DNA of 32,919 nucleotides, taken from NCBI GenBank assembly GCA_018818205.1, contig JAHISJ010000019.1:1-32919 (forward strand). The letters run 5' to 3'. Position 1 is the stretch's first letter. Each line of letters begins with the position of its first letter. Under the pieces are notes generated by a model that did not search any database, was not told the origin of the DNA, and saw only the letters and a list, made by a program, of their open reading frames with translations. Shown here piece by piece: positions 9,809-17,800 of this stretch. The DNA is from Patescibacteria group bacterium (lineage in GTDB: Bacteria > Patescibacteriota > JABMPQ01 > JAHIRA01). A program made the position numbers and the translations under genes.

Positions 9809-10866
9809 GAGGTAGTTATTTTTTCTAGTAAGCTTTCATACTGTTTGGCTACTTTGTCCCACGTACAATAATAATTTGTAAAAGTATATGCAGATTTAGA
9901 AAGTGTACGAAGTACAAGGTCGTCATCTAGGAGACTAGTGATTGTTCTAAGAAAGTCAGTTTTGCTTTTCTCAGATATCAGTACTCCCATTTCAGTTTTT
10001 ACGGCATCAGTTGTTCCTTGTATGTTTGAAGCGACAACAGGTGTGCCGTGAGACGCTGCTTCAAGTGCAACAATGCCAAATCCCTCTGGATCATTATTGA
10101 CGGTGATATTAGGCATGATGAACAAATCAGCTTCTGTGTAGAGCTTTGTTCGCTCCATATCAGACACTGAATCTACCAAAAAGACATTCTCCAGCTTTTT
10201 TTGCTGGATTGCGTTTATTATATCAGACTTCTCTGGTCCATTTCCAACAATAATATACACTATATTTTGTGGAAGGGCTTCTGCCACGTTTTTTACAAAC
10301 CATAAAAATCCTTTTCTTTTGACCAGTCGTCCGAGAGATACGATTACTTTTTTATTTTCTAGAGACCTATTGATCAGTTTTTCAAGAAATATTCTTGGTT
10401 TTGGAAAAATAAAGGGCTGCATATTTTTGACGATGCCGTTTGGGATAACAGAGATTTTATCACTAGGTATACTGCTTTTTTCAGCAAGTGCTTTTGTGTA
10501 TGTGCTTACCGCTACGATGCTATCAGCGTGCTTGAGCGAGTTTACATTTAATGTTTGGTGAAGCTTGGAAGGGTGAGTTATATCAAGTCCATGTATAGCA
10601 ATAGCTGTCGGTTTTTTTGTGAGCTTCTTAATGATTTTTGCCATAAAACCAAAGACTGCATCCCCATACAAAATAGTATCGTACTTATGTGCGTTAATAA
10701 GCGTTTTTGTAAATGCGTAGGTCAAAAACCATATCAAATGTGCGTTTGGTTTTTTTAGTGCGATAAGCTTCTTTTTTGTTTTGAGGTGCTTAAAAAGTTC
10801 GTATGAAAAGGTCTCCATTCCTCCCTTCTCAGGCGGATATTTTCGCGTAACAAAAAGCACACTCAT
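9805..10866 (-). CDS. GT4-family glycosyltransferase
   Basis: MSVLFVTRKYPPEKGGMETFSYELFKHL...IVSLGRLVKRKGF...PEGFGIVALEAASHGTPVVAS. Confidence 0.9.
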   Translation of the reverse strand: MSVLFVTRKYPPEKGGMETFSYELFKHLKTKKKLIALKKPNAHLIWFLTYAFTKTLINAHKYDTILYGDAVFGFMAKIIKKLTKKPTAIAIHGLDITHPSKLHQTLNVNSLKHADSIVAVSTYTKALAEKSSIPSDKISVIPNGIVKNMQPFIFPKPRIFLEKLINRSLENKKVIVSLGRLVKRKGFLWFVKNVAEALPQNIVYIIVGNGPEKSDIINAIQQKKLENVFLVDSVSDMERTKLYTEADLFIMPNITVNNDPEGFGIVALEAASHGTPVVASNIQGTTDAVKTEMGVLISEKSKTDFLRTITSLLDDDLVLRTLSKSAYTFTNYYCTWDKVAKQYESLLEKITTS

Positions 10867-11822
10867 TAGTCTCTGTTAGGTGAAGAAAATTCGTTCTTTT
10901 TCTCTCGATACAGCGTTTCTTCAAGTATTTTTCTGTTCCATCCAATTGCCGATGAAATAAGTGCAAGAACTGCAATTTGGAAGCCAATAATCATGAGCGC
11001 TGAGGCCAAAATGAGAGATTGAATGTGGCCTTCACCGCCCATAGTAATATAATAGTAGAAAAATCTAAGGACCACAATGAGCCCGAGAAGGAATATGGAC
11101 CCACCAATAAAGAGCATGACTCTAAGCGGCTTATAAATCGTGAGAATTCTTAAAATAACAATCAGTGACTTAAAGATATGAACGGGGACGTTGTTAATGA
11201 GTCTTGAGGGACGTTCTACGTTTCTTGCAGGAATATCAATGCAGGCAAGGGCTATACCATGATCATATGCTTGAATGAGCGTTTCGTGTGCGTAGGTATG
11301 ATCGGAAAGGACATTTATTTTAAGTGCCGCATCTCTTGAGTATGCTCTAAAACCTGAGGATGCGTCCACTTTAAGGGGGATACGTGCAATTTTTCTGACA
11401 AAAAAACTTCCAAGCGTATTTCCGAGTTTTTTTGAAAAGGGCATATCTGTAAGCTCCCAAATATTTCTGTTTCCCACAACAATCTCGGCTTTTTTCTTTA
11501 GAATCGGCTCAATAAGTTTAGGGATTTGTGTTTGGTCATAGTGGTTGTCAGCATCGGTGTTTACAATGATATCCGCATCTCGCTTGAGTGCTTCTTCAAT
11601 AGCTCGTTTAAACGTACGGGCGAGCCCCTTGTTTTGAGGCTGAGAAATGACCCAGTCTGCACCTGCTTTTTTAGAAACGGATACGGTATTGTCTTTTGAG
11701 CCATCATCAAGAATAAGGATCTTTACGTCCGTAATACCTTCTATTGACCGCGGGATTTCTTTAATCACTTCCGCTATTGTTTGCTCTTCATTTAGAGCCG
11801 GAATGATTACGACGAGTCGCAT
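10866..11822 (-). CDS. GT2 dolichol-phosphate mannosyltransferase-like protein with C-terminal TM helices
   Basis: VVIIPALNEEQTIAEVI...ILILDDGSKDNT...NTDADNHYD; two C-terminal TM segments. Confidence 0.88.
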   Translation of the reverse strand: MRLVVIIPALNEEQTIAEVIKEIPRSIEGITDVKILILDDGSKDNTVSVSKKAGADWVISQPQNKGLARTFKRAIEEALKRDADIIVNTDADNHYDQTQIPKLIEPILKKKAEIVVGNRNIWELTDMPFSKKLGNTLGSFFVRKIARIPLKVDASSGFRAYSRDAALKINVLSDHTYAHETLIQAYDHGIALACIDIPARNVERPSRLINNVPVHIFKSLIVILRILTIYKPLRVMLFIGGSIFLLGLIVVLRFFYYYITMGGEGHIQSLILASALMIIGFQIAVLALISSAIGWNRKILEETLYREKKNEFSSPNRD

Positions 11823-13272
11823 ATGTCTTGAGATAATGAGGTAACTGTTTTACGTAGAATACCTCTTTTTTGGTAAAAAATTTGAACAGAATAAGAATGA
11901 GTACAAAGAGTGTTAGAGATACACATTGTATCATAAGATCAATGGGAAGCAAGGAGCTTTTGAAAAGTAAATGGACACTGAGGGCTAATGCAGCGGCAAA
12001 GAATGCTATGACGAGTCGCTTCTTTTCATACACAAATGCGTAGTATTTTTGGACCAGCGCTACTGTCAAAATTCCCATAAAGAGGAACGAGATAAACGTG
12101 GTTATGGCTGCTCCTATCATACCATAGGGTGGGACAAGGAGGTAGTTTAGAATAATGTTCAACAGAGCAGGAAAAACAATGAGGATAGGGTAGAGGTGCG
12201 AGCGTTCCTTAAGATGCAAGCCCACCACCACAATGTAGTGAATGCCAAGAAATACGTATGAGAGTGTCACTGGGAGGACAATAATAGATGCGCCCTCGTA
12301 CGCGTTTGTCGCAATAATGCGTATGATATGTGTACTGAAAAAGGTGAAGGTAAGTGCAATAAACAGTGCAATCGTTACAAAGTAGGTGAGTACTCGTCCA
12401 TACATTTTTCTTGCGTCGGGCTTATCTGCAAGCGAAAAGGAAACAGTTGGCCAGGCTAGCTGGAACGGCGTAACAAGCATAATAGCCATGGCAATGCCAA
12501 ATTTGTACGCAAGTGAATACACACCCACCTCTGCAAATCCATGATAGTGATTAATAAAATATCGGTCGATAAGGTCCATAACCCAAAGTGCAAGACTTGC
12601 TGGGATAATAGCAAGACCAAATACCAATAGTTTTTTAAATAGTTTCTTTGAAAAAGTAAACGAAACATTTTTGAAAAAGGTGGGGAGAAGCAAAAGAAGC
12701 GTGATGCTGTTTGCAAGAAGTAGACCAGTCAAAATGCCCTCTATGCCTTTTTTAAAGACTAAAACAAGCGTAACGTTGAGTCCTAAAATAAGAAGAAAGC
12801 GTATAATGTAGATTACCGTGTATTTAATCGACTGTTCATTTGACCGGAGCATAGAAAATCCCAGATTTCCAATAATCAATGCTAAAGCAGAGGCAAAAAT
12901 AATATAGAGGTACGTTGTTTTTCCAAAGTTAAATACTGATGCAATAGGATCTACAAAAAGAGAGAGTATAAGGAGTAGTGTGGTTGCAAAGATAAGTACA
13001 AAAAATACTGCAGTTCCCGCAAGCTTTTTCTTTTCTTTTTCCTTATTTATGTCTCGCTCAGCTGTTTTTATATACGCAGACGCAAATCCCAAAGAAAGGA
13101 CACTCACCAAGATAAGAGAAATGGTGTTTAAGAGCTCGTACTGTCCGTAATCGGCAACAGAGAGTGTTTTTGTGTAAACAGGGATCAAAAGAAGACCCGC
13201 AATTCCTTGAATTCCGGAGCCAATGGCGTAGATAAACGAGTGTTTAGTAAGTCGTTTTAAGCCCTCAATCAT
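11788..13272 (-). CDS. Polysaccharide flippase (Wzx/MOP superfamily)
   Basis: HSFIYAIGSGIQGIAGLLLIPVYTKTLSVADYGQYELL, polytopic; ORF extends to 13308 but ATG 13272 (MIEGLKRLTKHSF) is more plausible. Confidence 0.85.
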   Translation of the reverse strand: MIEGLKRLTKHSFIYAIGSGIQGIAGLLLIPVYTKTLSVADYGQYELLNTISLILVSVLSLGFASAYIKTAERDINKEKEKKKLAGTAVFFVLIFATTLLLILSLFVDPIASVFNFGKTTYLYIIFASALALIIGNLGFSMLRSNEQSIKYTVIYIIRFLLILGLNVTLVLVFKKGIEGILTGLLLANSITLLLLLPTFFKNVSFTFSKKLFKKLLVFGLAIIPASLALWVMDLIDRYFINHYHGFAEVGVYSLAYKFGIAMAIMLVTPFQLAWPTVSFSLADKPDARKMYGRVLTYFVTIALFIALTFTFFSTHIIRIIATNAYEGASIIVLPVTLSYVFLGIHYIVVVGLHLKERSHLYPILIVFPALLNIILNYLLVPPYGMIGAAITTFISFLFMGILTVALVQKYYAFVYEKKRLVIAFFAAALALSVHLLFKSSLLPIDLMIQCVSLTLFVLILILFKFFTKKEVFYVKQLPHYLKTYATRRNHSGSK

Positions 13273-13332
13273 ATACTTCACGGTAGCAGAAAATGGGGGA
13301 CTCGGCAATGATGTGGGAAATCGCGTAGTTTG

Positions 13333-13361
13333 TTGACAAAAGGTAAGATAAATAGTATAAT
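13333..13361 (+). promoter_or_regulatory. Consensus sigma70-type promoter
   Basis: TTGACA (13333-13338), 17-bp spacer, TATAAT (13356-13361), upstream of the 13395 gene. Confidence 0.85.
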
Positions 13362-13394
13362 TATCTGCTTTTTATAAAAACTTTTGGAGGAAGT

Positions 13395-14498
13395 ATGAAA
13401 AAAATACAGTGGATTGTTCCGCTCCTATTTTTGTGTAATTGCATTCAGCATTCAGTGGTTGAAGTGAAAGTTAAAAAAAGTGTACCTATTGTTTCTAAAA
13501 GGAAACTGGTACGTACAAAAAAGGTGCAAAAGCCTTTGAATGTTCGTTTTTATACTGATACAAAAAAGTGTCAGAAAGTTGGCAATTTTGAGCAATGTTT
13601 TACCAAATTATCATCGTATTGTGCAAGCGGCTATAGAGCTACGTTTATCTTACAAAGTAAGCATGTGATGTTTGCTTGTTACGATTGCTGTCCTTCAGAC
13701 TTACTGGTACTTAGAAAGTCATTAACACTTCAAGAAAAAGCGTATAGTTGTGTGTCACGTTTCTTAGGGGTTATATCTAGAAATCATGGAAGAGATGTGA
13801 TGATCAACTTACAACCGGGGAATAGTATCAAACAAGTTGGTGTTGAAAATAAGAAGGGTATTCCTTTGAGAGGGCGGCCTATGGTTATTTACCGACTATA
13901 CCATCTTAAAAAACCCATAAAGATTAAGAAAGGTAAGTGTCAAACAGCGCCTATGCATGTTCGGGTCAATTATGCGACAGCACCGGGGTTTATAGGTTGG
14001 CTGTGTTATGGCAAAAAACGTGTTACCGATACAGATCAAGTGTTTATGGACCTTCATGAGATGGGACACTCGCTTATTGGTATTTCTATGATTAAAGATC
14101 TTCCTAGATGGTTTGAGGAAGGACTGGTAATCCAAATGTCTAACCGAATGAAATGTCATAATTATAGAGGTGATACCTCTGACGGTTCGAATAAATGGGT
14201 TTTACAGTTAAAGAAAGTTTGGAAGCTTCTTAAGAAACGGAAGAAAATTCCCAAGAAGTGGCGTACACTCTTGGGAAAAAAGGATAATCATTTTGTTGGT
14301 AGTCTCTTTTTTGCCGCGTTAGAAGTTGAATTTGGTTGCACACTTGAATGTGCGCGCAAAATTTGGCGTGGGCTTTATAATGAGTATTTTGTGAAGCGCT
14401 ACATTAAGCTTGATAATCGTAAAATTCGTGAAATTGTTGAGCGCGTTGTTAAAAATAAAGGGCGTGTTCGCAAGATCTTTAGGAGGTTAGGATTATGA
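13395..14498 (+). CDS. Putative lipoprotein with zincin (HEMGH) metallopeptidase-like motif
   Basis: GGAGGA SD; signal peptide and Cys (LFLCNC); HEMGHSLIGISMIKDLPRWFEEGL (HExxH...P.WxxEG gluzincin pattern); Cys-rich. Confidence 0.75.
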   Translation: MKKIQWIVPLLFLCNCIQHSVVEVKVKKSVPIVSKRKLVRTKKVQKPLNVRFYTDTKKCQKVGNFEQCFTKLSSYCASGYRATFILQSKHVMFACYDCCPSDLLVLRKSLTLQEKAYSCVSRFLGVISRNHGRDVMINLQPGNSIKQVGVENKKGIPLRGRPMVIYRLYHLKKPIKIKKGKCQTAPMHVRVNYATAPGFIGWLCYGKKRVTDTDQVFMDLHEMGHSLIGISMIKDLPRWFEEGLVIQMSNRMKCHNYRGDTSDGSNKWVLQLKKVWKLLKKRKKIPKKWRTLLGKKDNHFVGSLFFAALEVEFGCTLECARKIWRGLYNEYFVKRYIKLDNRKIREIVERVVKNKGRVRKIFRRLGL

Positions 14499-15598
14499 AA
14501 AGTACTGTGTGGCTAAAAGCAGCACTTCTGTTTTTTATTATTGCGCATGTCGATTCTGTCTATGCACGTTCACGTAAAATTGTGCTGGTACAGCGTAGTG
14601 TGGATAGTACTTGTAGGGGCGTTCAGAGAAGATTTGAGAGTGAGTTCAAAAAATCGTTTCGATCACACACTATTAACGTTGTTCGGTTTTCTTCGCTTTA
14701 CAGGATTTCTGGCAATAACAGTAGTATGTTTGTTGCTCGGATGAATCGCCAGTATCGAAAGGGTTTTAGATTTGTTGTTGAAGCAGATTGTCGTGATGAA
14801 CAAATGGATTCAGTTGTTGCACATAACGTATTGTTTGTTCGAGTGCATAAAATGAATCAACTCGGCGCACTTTCTGTGTTGTTTGCTGGAATCGGTTTTT
14901 TGCGAGTGCCTAGTGAAGATGATTTGCACTTCTTTAAGAAGAAATACAATTTATCGTTTCACCATTCTTCTCGTATTCCAGATTTCTTGAAATATCTTAA
15001 GCATTATTTTAGAACTGGCAAGAATCTAAAAGTTCAGAGAATTACTGGTTCACAAAAGCATTCCGTATCACAGAAAAAATATAGAGTGACGACCAAGATT
15101 TTAAAGAAGAACATTGTTAAACGTCTTCCCTTTGGCTTAGATGTAGCATTTGTTATGTATACGCCACTTGTAGGGATTTCTACTGCGATAGGTCTTCTTT
15201 TGGGCGGTCTTAATCTAAGGTTGTTTGTGAGAGACGAATGGTTTGTAGAATTTGGTGCTCTTTTTGGGAAGTCAATCAGTGACTACTATAGTTATGGGTG
15301 CGATATTGGTGCAGGCTATCGTTTTGTATTATTTAGAACTATAAGTGATGCTGAGATTGCCGTTTCGCCAGTGCTTAATTACCGAGGCTTTTTTGTAACA
15401 AAGTCAGGGCCTGGCATGTTGTATACCATGCACCATATTTTTGCAGCAGCTGAGATTGCTTTGGAGGTTGGTTCTAATCTACGCTTAAAAGTATTTTTTT
15501 CTCTGGGGATTGGTCCGGGATTTTACTTAAGAAGGACGTTGTATGGAGGCTTCTCTACATTGGTATTAGGAAAGATTGGGCTAAGTCTGTATTTCTAA
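14495..15598 (+). CDS. Exported protein with N-terminal globular domain and predicted C-terminal beta-barrel (barrel paralog 1)
   Basis: ATGA overlap with the previous gene; SD TAGGAGG; signal peptide; alternating C-terminal strands ending GLSLYF*. Confidence 0.7.
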   Translation: MKSTVWLKAALLFFIIAHVDSVYARSRKIVLVQRSVDSTCRGVQRRFESEFKKSFRSHTINVVRFSSLYRISGNNSSMFVARMNRQYRKGFRFVVEADCRDEQMDSVVAHNVLFVRVHKMNQLGALSVLFAGIGFLRVPSEDDLHFFKKKYNLSFHHSSRIPDFLKYLKHYFRTGKNLKVQRITGSQKHSVSQKKYRVTTKILKKNIVKRLPFGLDVAFVMYTPLVGISTAIGLLLGGLNLRLFVRDEWFVEFGALFGKSISDYYSYGCDIGAGYRFVLFRTISDAEIAVSPVLNYRGFFVTKSGPGMLYTMHHIFAAAEIALEVGSNLRLKVFFSLGIGPGFYLRRTLYGGFSTLVLGKIGLSLYF

Positions 15599-15611
15599 CA
15601 AAAAATTATTT

Positions 15612-15642
15612 GGTCTACTCTATTTTGTGGTAGGCCTTTTTT
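15612..15642 (+). terminator. Rho-independent terminator of the 13395-15598 operon
   Basis: GGTCTAC-tctattttgtg-GTAGGCC followed by TTTTTT. Confidence 0.7.
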
Positions 15643-15684
15643 GTTCGCAAAAGATGATGGATCTATTATTATCTAGAATATGCC

Positions 15685-15712
15685 TTGACTCCCTATGTTT
15701 TTTTGCTACTAT
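15685..15712 (+). promoter_or_regulatory. Putative promoter of the structured RNA
   Basis: TTGACT (15685-15690), 16-bp spacer, extended -10 TGC-TACTAT (15707-15712). Confidence 0.6.
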
Positions 15713-15718
15713 CTACAT

Positions 15719-16147
15719 CAGTGATTATTTAGCATTCCTTAATTTTTTGACCATTTGGTCTCAATAAAACTAGACACGGAATGCTAAATTATCAAAAGAG
15801 TGAGTGGAATAAGTGCTGCAGAAAGGATTGGCTTTGTGTTAGAACGAAAGCCTCAAAAATCATCGTTTTGAACGAGCAGCACGTGGGGTTTGTTTTTGGG
15901 AGAAGTAAGGCAAATGTTTTTTCAAACTGCAAAAACAATGCTTAACAGGGAGAACACCACCCACCAGCTTCATGAATGTCGTGAGAATACACGAGAAGAA
16001 AGGCATTAAGGCAAAAGACATAGACATTCACTGAAGCTGTAAATAAAGGTCGCCTGACCACGACCAACTTGTGCCGTCCTGGCATACAAATCACTCTTTT
16101 GATGAATATCATTTGCCCGAGACACCTAGTGTTTTGGGCTTTTTTTT
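15719..16147 (+). ncRNA. Candidate large structured noncoding RNA, family not recognised
   Basis: No ORF in the supplied track in this gap; promoter at the 5' side; many complementary helices listed in the findings; strong intrinsic terminator at the 3' end. Confidence 0.7.
16115..16147 (+). terminator. Strong intrinsic terminator of the candidate RNA
   Basis: GCCCGAGACAC-CTA-GTGTTTTGGGC (11-bp stem with G-U pairs) followed by 8 T. Confidence 0.9.
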
Positions 16148-16154
16148 ATGCAAA

Positions 16155-16208
16155 TAAAAAACCTACTACATTTGCAAGAATCATCAGTGATCTCAGGTGT
16201 GGTAGGGG
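16155..16208 (-). terminator. Possible terminator of the minus-strand MopE/LamG gene
   Basis: Minus strand CCTACCACA...TGTAGTAGG-TTTTTTA, one mismatch and a long loop. Confidence 0.45.
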
Positions 16209-16214
16209 TAATTA

Positions 16215-17606
16215 TTAATGATAATATCTGAGCTTGTACAAAACTGATATTTCTTTATCCGTTAACGCTCTGCTTAAATAAATAATGCTTCTGTATCGAG
16301 CTTTCATGTGGTTGTCAGTGTATACCCCAGTTTTTGGATCCCAAGAAATATACATATAAGAAGATAGTGGGGCTGGGCTACATTTGATGTTTATTGCAGT
16401 GCCATCAAGTGTACCTTCAACATAAAATTTAATCATTGGGGTTGCTTTGTCATATACATAGGCAAAATGTATATGTTTGTTAACCTGAAACAACGTCGGT
16501 GCGCTGCTGTCCGTCCCCTGGCCACAAGATCCAACGTACTTTTTTGACCGGTGACTAAGGTTTAACGAAGTTCCAGGTGATCGAATAATGAATGATGCTC
16601 CGCTTGTGGGTACGCTTGTTACGTATGCAAAGACTATAATTGTAAAGGATTCTACGCTTGTCGTTTGAAGGGGAGAAATGTTGGTAATAACCGCGTATCC
16701 TTTGGTAGAAGTATCGAAATATGCTCTAGATAAATATGTTTTAACTACACCACCATTTTTAATAATAGCGTGTTTTCCTTTTCCAGAAATGTCCGGAATT
16801 TTCGTGGTGTCCTTTTGATCTGGGATCAAAAGAAATTCTAGCGCGGAGCAGTTAGCTTCATCTGTTTGACCATCACAATTATCATCGATTATGTTCCCAC
16901 AGATTTCAACACCATAGCTGCCACAGCATTTTCCATAGATACACATCTGAGAGCCTTTGCAGACGTTTCCACAGCTTCCACAGTTATTCTTATCTTGCTG
17001 CAAATCAAAGTCTTCATCTGTTTGACCGTCGCAATCATTGTCTTTCCCATCGCATGTTTCAGTTTTGGGGTAGGTTATCTGAAGGCAGGCCAGAGTTCTA
17101 TTAACACATGTGAAGGCTGCATCAGAGCAGATACCTGGAGTTCCGGTTTTGCAAGGTTTTCCAATTAATGGGCTAAACTTTTCACATGGGCCATCATCTT
17201 CAGGCTTGGGAAGTATCTCCTGCGAGGGTTCTTTTTCCGGTAATTGCGTTTCTTCTGAAATGGTCTTTCTTTCTGAATACTCTGAATGCTCAATCTCAAT
17301 TTCTTTGGGAATTTCCTCTGGAAGTACGCTTGCATCATGTAAGTCAGAAACATGTTCATCTTTGAGTTTCTCGTGCTTCTCATGAGAATATTCAGTGATT
17401 TTTTCAGGCTTTGTGTTTTCTTCATTCAAGACTTCTTGAGAAGTCTCTTGTGTAATTAAACGAACACAAGAATTGTCTTTGGTACAATACTGAAATAGGG
17501 GGCAGTCGTCATGATAAACACACTCAGGTTTTTTAGGAGGATCTGCACAATTGAGCGTAAGAAGAAAAAGTAGAGTACTGACGTACAAAAAAACAGTTTT
17601 TTTCAT
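16215..17606 (-). CDS. Lipoprotein with MopE-like Cys/Asp repeats and C-terminal LamG/concanavalin-like domain
   Basis: ATG 17606 (MKKTVFLYVSTLLFLLTLNC) after GGAGGGAGAC; CDGKDNDCDGQTDEDF and DDNCDGQTDE; E/K/S-rich linker; LamG-like C-terminus. Confidence 0.82.
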   Translation of the reverse strand: MKKTVFLYVSTLLFLLTLNCADPPKKPECVYHDDCPLFQYCTKDNSCVRLITQETSQEVLNEENTKPEKITEYSHEKHEKLKDEHVSDLHDASVLPEEIPKEIEIEHSEYSERKTISEETQLPEKEPSQEILPKPEDDGPCEKFSPLIGKPCKTGTPGICSDAAFTCVNRTLACLQITYPKTETCDGKDNDCDGQTDEDFDLQQDKNNCGSCGNVCKGSQMCIYGKCCGSYGVEICGNIIDDNCDGQTDEANCSALEFLLIPDQKDTTKIPDISGKGKHAIIKNGGVVKTYLSRAYFDTSTKGYAVITNISPLQTTSVESFTIIVFAYVTSVPTSGASFIIRSPGTSLNLSHRSKKYVGSCGQGTDSSAPTLFQVNKHIHFAYVYDKATPMIKFYVEGTLDGTAINIKCSPAPLSSYMYISWDPKTGVYTDNHMKARYRSIIYLSRALTDKEISVLYKLRYYH

Positions 17607-17738
17607 GTCTCCCTCCAATTTGAGAGTAAAAGAATAACAGAGTTCGTAAGGTGATTTATATTATGGGACGTTTTACCAAAAAAATCAAGAGTATTGATTA
17701 TTTAAAATGTCATAAAAATAGAAAAGCCTCTATCGTTC

Positions 17739-17767
17739 TTGACACAGGGCTTATATAAAGTTATATT
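17739..17767 (+). promoter_or_regulatory. Near-consensus sigma70-type promoter
   Basis: TTGACA (17739-17744), 17-bp spacer, TATATT (17762-17767). Confidence 0.8.
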
Positions 17768-17800
17768 AAAGAGCTTCTTTTACACATTCTGGAGGGATTT

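Noticed and set aside
15719-16147. RNase P RNA, tmRNA, SRP RNA or 6S RNA as the identity of the structured RNA
   Set aside because: No GAGGAAAGTCC/AGANNNATG RNase P motifs, no tRNA-like ends or tag ORF, no SRP tetraloop core, and it is too long and branched for 6S. A covariance-model search is still needed.
17604-17618. TTG start at 17618 for the MopE/LamG lipoprotein (MEGDMKK)
   Set aside because: The MEGD codons are the Shine-Dalgarno GGAGGGAGAC; the ATG at 17606 gives a clean lipoprotein signal.
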